A program made the translations under genes and the position numbers. Below the pieces are notes generated by a model that was not told the origin of the DNA, did no database searches, and worked only from the letters and a program-made list of their open reading frames with translations. From positions 868,001-932,000 of the forward strand of contig JAIUNV010000001.1 of assembly GCA_020161435.1 (NCBI GenBank): DNA of 64,000 nt, given 5' to 3'. Shown in pieces: positions 51,601 through 58,237 of this stretch (positions are counted from its first letter, which is position 1; the number at the start of each line of letters is the position of its first letter). The DNA comes from Bacteroidota bacterium (GTDB taxonomy: Bacteria > Bacteroidota > Bacteroidia > Chitinophagales > Chitinophagaceae).

Positions 51601-52112
51601 TCAATCATATTCCATTCAACACTCCATCTGCTGAAAAAAAGAATATCGTCTTTACATCTATGTGGGATAATTATCCCGATTCGGTTGTGCTACCATTAAC
51701 CGGGAAAGCTTCACATGCTTATTTGTTGATGGCGGGTAGTACCAACCCTATGCAAAGCCGAATACTGAATGGAACGGTTGAAGTAACTTATGCAGATGGA
51801 ACTTCCACAACATTGCCATTACGCAATCCTGAAAACTGGTGGCCCATTGAGCAAGATTTTTTTGTAGATGGTTTTGCATTTACCACAGGCGACACCAAAC
51901 CCATCCGTGTATTGCTCAAGACGGGAGAAGTGATGCCGCTGAATTATAAATACACAGGCATCAAAGGGTTTTCCAATTTTGGTATTGATGGCGGAGCTGC
52001 TACCGTACTCAATGTAAAATTGAACCCGGACAAGCAATTAACAAGTATGACACTCAAGACCGTTGCCAACGATGTAGTCATTGGTTTGATGAGTGTAACA
52101 TTAGTACGCTAG
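48669..52112 (+). CDS. Very large secreted glycosidase-like protein (DUF4450-type)
   Basis: 1147 residues. Signal peptide EFVFVTCLLFFFAAAVA then Q. The N-terminal domain includes TRRFNRALYGGNTAFRAEAG and LPEFALYMPGMGGNL, recalled from DUF4450 proteins. An (alpha/alpha)-barrel-type region lies at about 330-720, with HHYDMNLVFIDQLL, RHLDWEKRNFD, DGDGMYDSYAAIWASDALQ and GGGVTHSSAYN. Beta-rich domains follow. The six-hairpin fold is shared by glycosidases acting on uronic-acid and rhamnose polymers. With GH28 next to it, pectin or rhamnogalacturonan is a likely substrate by inference. No SusC/SusD pair is adjacent. Confidence 0.78.
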   Translation: MKEFVFVTCLLFFFAAAVAQEKKIWHGIQREVRYRPEGNDIVIENGTRRFNRALYGGNTAFRAEAGDLPEFALYMPGMGGNLKFGFVINGKSKWLIGAKHIKALYRAGSMLYEIKDPLLGKAVIYVHAIALYDREGLMLKLYTSNAPAGLQIVAAYGGATGKKFSRDGDIGADPESSFYLKPEYCKDNIYTIKNNHFSLLYGFAKPLSEEERYEVQHLPNAQTNNAAADKAKAIAAVFPENTVMKIADATQLQSPQSFLTAATSTEAPALSAVVDAQKVPLYFLIQKSEKSQTVAYHQLPTLFSQAEITRKKIANSITINTPDAHMNALGPALSIAADAVWEDPSFMHGAVAWRMRLNGWRGAYLADVMGWHDRARKHFNGYALSQVTTPASGPVVADTALHLGRQLERLGTSLFSSGYISRNPGGDLRAHHYDMNLVFIDQLLNHFNWTGDTAYVKQMWPLLVRHLDWEKRNFDVDGDGMYDSYAAIWASDALQYSGGGVTHSSAYNYRSNKMAAQLAIIVGADGSKYAAEATKILNAINQQLWMKHKGWYAEYKDLLGNKLLHESAALWTIYHALDEGIADPIQAYQSLQYVNAYIPRIPIVAKGLQDSTLYTLSTTNWQPYTWSLNNVALAELLHTAMAYWQGGQKEEAYRLWKSSLMESMYLGASPGNIQQLSFYDAIRGELYRDFADPIGMAARSLVEGLFGITPDLLNHSLTVKPGLPKQWNHASINTPDVSFSFKRKGLVEEYTLVTRFKQAVKLQLILPAYRDVIASVTVNGKAATWKNIDSIIGQPALQIETAPAKKFTVVIQWKGAAFEKPQHQLAYNGKELVQVTLKKATVLNAYQPVEVLRNLRYSSNTVSGKLNDAGVNSLYLQLKQGNFTWFQPLSFSLIKDELVYQEPAISATTTFEKIDIAPYFNDAVTNIFKNEYLSPRPAVPTLQLPVQGIGNWAYPLTTANISDSGLRVKAGVKNEVIINHIPFNTPSAEKKNIVFTSMWDNYPDSVVLPLTGKASHAYLLMAGSTNPMQSRILNGTVEVTYADGTSTTLPLRNPENWWPIEQDFFVDGFAFTTGDTKPIRVLLKTGEVMPLNYKYTGIKGFSNFGIDGGAATVLNVKLNPDKQLTSMTLKTVANDVVIGLMSVTLVR

Positions 52113-52175
52113 GTATTTGCTTTTCGCTTGAAAGTTGCACAGCTGCAAACGTGAAACTTAGCCTTCACCACTTCT

Positions 52176-52568
52176 CTATGCCTTGTGGTGCCCATGCCCG
52201 CCGCAGCATTTGTGACTGTTTACTGGCAGGTCGCCGGTATCGCCTGTTACCGGATAGCCTTTGGCCACCCAATGTCGCAAACCTTTGCGCATGTGATATA
52301 TGCGGTCGAAACCATTTTGCTGCAAAAAAGCAGCGGCATCCAAGCTCAACACGCCTCTTTCGCAGGCTACTACGATATCCTTTTCAACAGGTAGTTCGGT
52401 AAACCGCTCCATGAGTTGACTCAGTGGCATATACATGATATTGCCTTCGGCAAATTGAAGTGCTTCGGTCGCTTCCGCTTCGCGGATGTCTAACAATATA
52501 GCCCCTGTTTTGAGCCACTGCCTGGTACTGGTGGGGCACAGCTCCCGAACCACTATTGAAGTTTGCAT
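52176..52568 (-). CDS. Rhodanese-like protein with Cys/His-rich tail
   Basis: 130 residues from the ATG at 52568; one at 52586 is also in frame. The rhodanese fold has DIREAEATEALQFAEGNI (about 23-40) and the active loop VACERGVLS with the catalytic Cys. The C-terminus HKCCGGHGHHKA forms a potential metal-binding tail beyond the fold. Sulfurtransferase domain; substrate unknown. Stands alone between the DUF4450-type gene and a 500-bp non-coding stretch. Confidence 0.85.
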   Translation of the reverse strand: MQTSIVVRELCPTSTRQWLKTGAILLDIREAEATEALQFAEGNIMYMPLSQLMERFTELPVEKDIVVACERGVLSLDAAAFLQQNGFDRIYHMRKGLRHWVAKGYPVTGDTGDLPVNSHKCCGGHGHHKA

Positions 52569-53107
52569 ACACCCAATTTTTTTCAAAGCAACAACAAGCC
52601 TGGCTAGTGGGCAGTAACAAACATCACCGCAGCCAAAAGAAGATAAGATTGAAAATTACTTGTACGCTGTAACACCGTGGCAACTCAGTTTTACTCAACG
52701 GTAAATACTGAAATAAATGATGGAGTTGCTCATTCGTTAGTAGTTGTTTTACTACATGCTTGTGATTTTTTAATGCTTATTTTTACCCACTTATTTATGT
52801 AAATACATTGCTGCTGATGTACAACCAGATGGCTGTAACAGATTGAGTATGTGCATCAGGCGTTTTACGCTTTACAAATCTCCTGGAAAGAAACAAATCA
52901 ACTATTGGGTAGTTGTGCGATGATTGCCTGCGGGTAATATTCTCCTTTGGGAGCATGCTTGCATCTGCAACACCCTTATTGGAAAAAAACAGGATGTATG
53001 ATTTGTCAGTTATTGATACATAGTGCCGCAGGCATCAACAAGTACAGCATTTTTCCGTGTCTGGAACAATGGTTGTGCCAACCTTTTACCACACAATTCC
53101 AGCATCA
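52569..53107. other. A/T-rich non-coding stretch upstream of the TIGR03032 gene
   Basis: About 540 bp with no convincing gene. It contains the inverted repeat GTAGT-N6-ACTAC at 52740-52755, a motif repeated (with longer arms) upstream of the FG-GAP paralogue at 56339. No RNA family or strong terminator is recognised. Confidence 0.5.
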
Positions 53108-54190
53108 ATGAGTTCTGCACTACCTCCGTTTTCTTGTACATATACACCTAACGTACCCTCATTGCTGCAATCACTACAGTGTAGTGTTGCTATCTCTACC
53201 TATCAGGCGGGTAAGGTTATTTTTTTATCGCCCGATGGCAATGGCAGCATGCGACAGCTGCCCCGCAATTTTGATAAGCCCATGGGCATGTGCTATCACA
53301 ACGGCCGTATGGCTTTGGCTACGCAGCACGAAGTAGTGGTGCTTTCCAACGGTGCGGGTTTGGCTAAAGAATATCCGCAAAAGCCCGGCTATTACGATGC
53401 GCTTTTTGTGCCCCGTGCCAGCTACTATACCGGCACTGTAGATCTGCACGACATTGCCTGGGATGCACAAGGCCGCTTGTTGGCTGTTAATACCTTGTTT
53501 TCTTGCCTCGTCCACATTACGGACGAATACAGTTTTACCCCTGCGTGGACACCGCCGTTTATCAGCAGTCTGGTATCGGAAGACCGCTGCCACCTCAACG
53601 GCATGTGCATGGTAGATGGCCAACCGAAATACGTAACCATGTTTGGTAAAAGCGATAGCCAAAAAGGCTGGCGCCCCAATGTAACGATGGGTGGCTTGCT
53701 GATGGATGTACAAACCAACGAAGTAATACTCGACCAACTGCCCATGCCGCATACGCCCCGCTATTTCAACGGGCAGTTGTATTGCCTGCTGTCTGCCACC
53801 GGCGAACTGGTACAGGTAGATGTGGCCAACAAAACCTATGAAGTCATCAGCCGCAGCAATGGTTTTGTAAGAGGCATGGATATGATAGGCGAATACCTGT
53901 TTGTGGGATTGTCTAAGCAACGCAGTACTGCTTCTGCAAAAAGAACCTTGCCCGTAGCACAGCAGCCGCTGGAGTGTGGTATCGATATCGTTCATCTGCC
54001 TACCCGGCAAATAGTGGGCAAAATCCGCTACCTCAATGGTACCGAAGAACTGTACGATGTAGCAGTACTGCCGCAGATGCAGCAGCCGGGCATTCTCAAC
54101 CATACCACGCCGCAGCACCAGCGGGCACTGCACCTACCCGACGGATGTTTTTGGCGGGGAGATGATGAAACCACTCAAGCAACTCAATGA
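53108..54190 (+). CDS. TIGR03032-family protein
   Basis: 360 residues from the ATG at 53108; in-frame starts at 53069 (ATG) and 53057 (GTG) would add 13 or 17. Family marks: ISTYQAGKVIFLSP near residue 30, VDLHDIAWDAQGRLLAVNTLFSCL, CHLNGMCM, the MFGKSDSQKGWRPN and MPHTPRYFNGQLYCLLSATGEL stretches, and CGIDIVHLPTRQIVGKIRYLNG. The repeating strands suggest a beta-propeller. No signal peptide is seen. Function is not established. It precedes an FG-GAP surface protein by 20 bp, probably as one operon. Confidence 0.82.
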   Translation: MSSALPPFSCTYTPNVPSLLQSLQCSVAISTYQAGKVIFLSPDGNGSMRQLPRNFDKPMGMCYHNGRMALATQHEVVVLSNGAGLAKEYPQKPGYYDALFVPRASYYTGTVDLHDIAWDAQGRLLAVNTLFSCLVHITDEYSFTPAWTPPFISSLVSEDRCHLNGMCMVDGQPKYVTMFGKSDSQKGWRPNVTMGGLLMDVQTNEVILDQLPMPHTPRYFNGQLYCLLSATGELVQVDVANKTYEVISRSNGFVRGMDMIGEYLFVGLSKQRSTASAKRTLPVAQQPLECGIDIVHLPTRQIVGKIRYLNGTEELYDVAVLPQMQQPGILNHTTPQHQRALHLPDGCFWRGDDETTQATQ

Positions 54191-54210
54191 TCACTTTAAA
54201 TAACACGACA

Positions 54211-55836
54211 ATGCAAACAACTGTACACTTTGCCACGCAACAAACACGTAACAACTACGTGAAAACCATGACCCGGTTGGAAAGGGCCATTGCCACCGGC
54301 CGCTTTTTGGCACTCAGCCTGCGCAAACGCCGCCAGCTTTGGCAGCGACTGCTGCGCTACAGCCGGCAACTCGGCCGTGCCATCAAACCATCTTTGGCCG
54401 CTGCCATGCTAACAATGGGCGTATTTATGACTGCACCTGTTAACGCTCAAACCGTAGTGCAACGCACTGGGGTTGATAATCCATTGAACGGAAAATCGGT
54501 TCCCGGTGAATCAAAACCCGCCTTTGCCGATTTGGATGGCGATGCAGATGTAGACATGATGGTTGGTCAATCTTATGCCAACAATGTCTACTTTATCCGC
54601 ACCAGTGGTGCCCCTGTTACATTTGGAGCCGGCAGCCAGTTTTCATTTGAAGTGCTGGAAAATGCAAGCCCCACATTTTTCGATTACGATAACGACGGAG
54701 ACATGGATCTGTTCACAGGAACATTTAATGGGGCCATCGCTATGAACCCTTATGTAGGAGGCGTAGCAGGAACAACCTGTAATCCAAAAAATTCGTCGCT
54801 CAGTGCCTATTCGTATTATAGTACCCCTACTTGTACCATTACAGGCCATACCAATCCATTGGCAGGCATTACCGTAGGTAATAATGCTACACCCGCTTTT
54901 GTAGATATCGACAATGATGGCGATATGGATTTGTTTATTGGCAATTCGTTGGGAGTGATCACTTATTATAAAAATACCGGCACTCTTGGTTCGCCTGTAT
55001 TTTCATTACAATCAGGTGCTTCCAATCCGTTCAATGGTGTAGATGTGGGCAATTATGCAGCACCTGCCTTTGCCGATATTGATGGCGATGGTGACAAGGA
55101 TGCATTGATTGGTGCAGGCGATGGTACCCTGAAATATTATAAAAATACCGGCACTGCTGCAGCGCCAGTATTTACCCTGCAATCGGGTGCTGCAGATATC
55201 TTTTCTACGATTGATGTAGGCAACAACGCTGCTCCAACTTTTACCGATTTGGATGGCGACACCGACCGTGATTTGGTACTGGGCGATCAAAACGGTAATC
55301 TTTATTACTATGAAATCACCGGTGTGTTACTCCCCGTAGTTTGGAAAGAGTTCAGCGTACAACAGCAGGGTAGTGCTGTACGCTTGCAGTGGGCTACCCA
55401 GCAAGAGCAGCAAACCAAAGACTTTGTGGTACAGCACAGCACCGATGGTACCAACTGGACGAATATTGCTACCGTAAAATCTGCGGGCAATAGTTTGACT
55501 GCTAAGCAATACCAGTACCTGCATGCTACAGCTGCTGCGGGTATCAACTACTATCGCCTGTTGCAACGCGACCTCGACAATACAACTGCTACCAGTGTGG
55601 TACGCAACATTCGCCTGCAAGGCGCATTGGCAGGTTTTGCAGCTTCGGTACAGGGCAACCAACTGCTGCTGCAGGTACGTGAGCCCATGGAGCTGAGCCT
55701 GCTAAATGCACAAGGTGTCATCCTGCGCAAAGGCCGTTTTGCTACCGGCTACCAACAGCTCGACCTGAGCCAGTACCCCGCCGGTGTATACTTTGTACAT
55801 GGCAAGGGCCACAGCACCCGTATTGTACGACAGTAA
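54211..55836 (+). CDS. FG-GAP/VCBS repeat protein with type IX sorting tail, paralogue 1
   Basis: 541 residues from the ATG at 54211; this start is picked because it aligns gaplessly with the first residue of the paralogue at 56339. An 80-residue basic leader ends in a hydrophobic segment and AQ. Five FG-GAP units follow, each D-x-D-x-D-G-D-like: FADLDGDADVDMMVG, FFDYDNDGDMDLFTG, FVDIDNDGDMDLFIG, FADIDGDGDKDALIG and FTDLDGDTDRDLVLG. The tail (about 470-541) is a type IX secretion (T9SS type A) domain ending AGVYFVHGKGHSTRIVRQ. Likely calcium-binding surface protein. Terminator at 55860. Confidence 0.88.
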   Translation: MQTTVHFATQQTRNNYVKTMTRLERAIATGRFLALSLRKRRQLWQRLLRYSRQLGRAIKPSLAAAMLTMGVFMTAPVNAQTVVQRTGVDNPLNGKSVPGESKPAFADLDGDADVDMMVGQSYANNVYFIRTSGAPVTFGAGSQFSFEVLENASPTFFDYDNDGDMDLFTGTFNGAIAMNPYVGGVAGTTCNPKNSSLSAYSYYSTPTCTITGHTNPLAGITVGNNATPAFVDIDNDGDMDLFIGNSLGVITYYKNTGTLGSPVFSLQSGASNPFNGVDVGNYAAPAFADIDGDGDKDALIGAGDGTLKYYKNTGTAAAPVFTLQSGAADIFSTIDVGNNAAPTFTDLDGDTDRDLVLGDQNGNLYYYEITGVLLPVVWKEFSVQQQGSAVRLQWATQQEQQTKDFVVQHSTDGTNWTNIATVKSAGNSLTAKQYQYLHATAAAGINYYRLLQRDLDNTTATSVVRNIRLQGALAGFAASVQGNQLLLQVREPMELSLLNAQGVILRKGRFATGYQQLDLSQYPAGVYFVHGKGHSTRIVRQ

Positions 55837-55859
55837 TCGTTATTATAGTTCTGTAGCAT

Positions 55860-55892
55860 AAAGCACTCCCAACAAGGAGTGCTTTATTTTTT
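55860..55892 (+). terminator. Intrinsic terminator after FG-GAP paralogue 1
   Basis: AAAGCACTCC (55860-55869) pairs with GGAGTGCTTT (55876-55885), followed by ATTTTTT. Confidence 0.88.
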
Positions 55893-56338
55893 GGTGCCAA
55901 ATAGTATGTTTTAAAACAACAGTTGTTGAATCAGATTGAATCTAATTTCTTCTACTATTTGTGTTGACGCATTTATTTGTTTTTGTAGTCATTCTACTAC
56001 AAAACAGCAATATGTGTAACGTTATATTTGTAGGTGAATGAATTTGCATGCTATACATCTCTCTTTTTGCCTTAGCATGTAACCATTATTCCGCCGATTT
56101 TTCAAGACCTTCTGTATAAATCTCCGGAATACAATGTGTGTTCAGTTGCAGAAAAGTTTCAACCGCTTAGAAGCTGCTGTTCGCTGATGATCATGGATGA
56201 ATCTACATGCCGGAATGAATGTTTTTTTTCAAATACCACACTACTTCAGCAGTTACAAAGTCTTTGCTAGGCCTGCATATTCGGGTGTGATGGTAACGTT
56301 TCCCATTGCTTTTAATGAATGCTTAAAATAGTACGTTT
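55893..56338. other. Non-coding stretch between FG-GAP paralogues
   Basis: About 450 bp without a gene. It contains TTTTGTAGT (55981-55989), six bases, ACTACAAAA (55996-56004), a perfect 9-bp inverted repeat whose core matches that at 52740-52755. The distance to the next start (335 bp) is similar to that of the other copy. Confidence 0.55.
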
Positions 56339-57976
56339 ATGCAAAACGCTGTACACTGTGCATCGCACCCAACAGGTAAAAATGATTTGAAAAACCTGCT
56401 CTTTTTGGAACGGCTTTTCACAATAGGACGATTGTTAACGCTGCGCCTTTTCAAAGGCCTGCATTTGTGGCAACGGCAGGTAAACTACAACCACTCCATC
56501 CATCGGCTTATGAAGCCCGCTTTGATGGCCGCCATGCTTATTGGGGGAGTATGCTGTGTAAACTCTTTGCAGGCGCAGGTTTTCACTGAGCGAACGGGTA
56601 ATGCCAATCCGGCAAATGGGTACAAGTTTACCGAGAATTGGGTGAGCCTCAGCTTTGCTGATACGGATAACGATGGTGATCAAGATATGGTGATGGGCTT
56701 CAATACGGGTTGGATTGATTTTGTTAGTAATGATGGCACGGCTCAAAGCCCCTATTTTACGCAACGTAATTCTTTCTATTATGCTTTATCGGGCGATAGA
56801 ACTTACTCGCAGCCTTTCTTGGTAGATATCAATAATGATGGCTATAAGGATATGTTTTCGGGGTCGTACGATGGCACAATTTATTATTTCCCCAATCTTG
56901 GCAAAACGCCATACTCAATCCCTAAATTTCCTGGTACTCCTATTGATGTTGATCCGCTGCCTGGTTACACAAACCCATTCGAAGCCATTGGTATTCCTCA
57001 ATATTCCAGGGTAAGCTTCGCTGATATCGATGCTGATGGCGATTTTGATGCATTTATCGGGCACAATTACAATTATGGTGGGCTCAAGTATTTTAAAAAT
57101 ACAGGTACAGCAGCGTCACCCATGTTTGAAGAACAAACAGGATCGGCTGCGCTTCCAATCAGTTTGGGCTCTCTTACTAATCCTGCAAGACAAGCAATGG
57201 CCGCTTTCGGTGATTTAAATCGAGATGGTCGTTTAGATGTTTTGTTTGGATTGAGTAACGGGCAAATAAAATATTTTACCAATGTTGGCACCGCCTGCAG
57301 CCCACGTTTTAGTGAAATGACCGGCACCAAGAATCCGCTGTCAGGCTATTCATTCATTCAAATGCAAGCTCTTGCGCCATCACTGGTAGACATTGATAAA
57401 GATGGCGACCTGGATTTGTTTGTGGGGGTTTATGGAGGTATACGCTACTTTGAAAATACGGCTGCACCACTCCCCGTGGTTTGGAAAGATTTCAGCGTAC
57501 AGCAGCAGGGCAGTGGTGTTCTCTTAAAATGGGCTACCCAGCAAGAGCAGCAAACCAAAGACTTTGTGGCACAGCACAGCACCGATGGCATTAACTGGAC
57601 AACTATTTGTACCGTAAAAGCAGCGGGCAACAGCGCATTGGCTAAGGAATACCAATACCTGCATGCCACGGCTGCTGCGGGTATCAATTACTATCGCTTG
57701 TTGCAACGTGACATCGACGACCAATCTGCTGTAAGTGCGGTACGCAACATTCGCCTGCAAGGCGCATTGGCTGGCTTTACGGCTTCGGTGCAGGGTAACC
57801 AATTGCTGCTGCAGGTACGTGAGCCCATGGAGCTGAGCCTGCTAAATGCACAAGGTGCCGTACTGCGCAAAAGCCGTTTTGCTACCGGCTACCAACAGCT
57901 CGACATGAGCCAGTACCCCGCCGGTGTATACTTTGTATTAGGCAATGGCCAAACAAGCCGCATAGTACGCCAGTAA
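56339..57976 (+). CDS. FG-GAP/VCBS repeat protein with type IX sorting tail, paralogue 2
   Basis: 545 residues. An 80-residue leader matches paralogue 1 without gaps at LER, GR, LWQR, KP and AAML, ending in QAQ. FG-GAP units include FADTDNDGDQDMVMG, LVDINNDGYKDMFSG, FADIDADGDFDAFIG, FGDLNRDGRLDVLFG and LVDIDKDGDLDLFVG. The last third and the sorting tail are nearly the same DNA sequence as paralogue 1, while the middle is diverged. Surface or secreted product of the type IX system. Terminator at 57999. Confidence 0.88.
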   Translation: MQNAVHCASHPTGKNDLKNLLFLERLFTIGRLLTLRLFKGLHLWQRQVNYNHSIHRLMKPALMAAMLIGGVCCVNSLQAQVFTERTGNANPANGYKFTENWVSLSFADTDNDGDQDMVMGFNTGWIDFVSNDGTAQSPYFTQRNSFYYALSGDRTYSQPFLVDINNDGYKDMFSGSYDGTIYYFPNLGKTPYSIPKFPGTPIDVDPLPGYTNPFEAIGIPQYSRVSFADIDADGDFDAFIGHNYNYGGLKYFKNTGTAASPMFEEQTGSAALPISLGSLTNPARQAMAAFGDLNRDGRLDVLFGLSNGQIKYFTNVGTACSPRFSEMTGTKNPLSGYSFIQMQALAPSLVDIDKDGDLDLFVGVYGGIRYFENTAAPLPVVWKDFSVQQQGSGVLLKWATQQEQQTKDFVAQHSTDGINWTTICTVKAAGNSALAKEYQYLHATAAAGINYYRLLQRDIDDQSAVSAVRNIRLQGALAGFTASVQGNQLLLQVREPMELSLLNAQGAVLRKSRFATGYQQLDMSQYPAGVYFVLGNGQTSRIVRQ

Positions 57977-57998
57977 TTTCACTACTTACCATTTGCAT

Positions 57999-58029
57999 AA
58001 AGGCACTTCCGATAGGGAGTGCCTTTTGT
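57999..58029 (+). terminator. Intrinsic terminator after FG-GAP paralogue 2
   Basis: AAAGGCACT-T-CC, loop, GG-G-AGTGCCTTT, then TGTTTT. It lies 23 bp after the stop, the same placement as the terminator of paralogue 1. Confidence 0.8.
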
Positions 58030-58237
58030 TTTGTGCCTTGCGTTTGCCTCAGGGCCAGTGCATATCCGTTACTACACCTGTTATGGATTGCTGCTGCCTG
58101 ATATAGTGCTGATTGAGTAACCAGCCGTCACCCGCCGGGAGGCCTGCGACAAACTCCCTGTTCACAATTCCTTAATACAGGGGTAACATGGCCGTAATAG
58201 TGCAGTGGTTCTTTTGCACCGAATTAAAACAATTGGT

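Noticed and set aside
52587..53056. Missing gene in the 470-bp gap
   Set aside because: All frames are interrupted by frequent stops and none shows a protein-like composition; kept as non-coding.
58030..58237. Riboswitch upstream of the TonB receptor
   Set aside because: No cobalamin, TPP or other known core could be found by eye.
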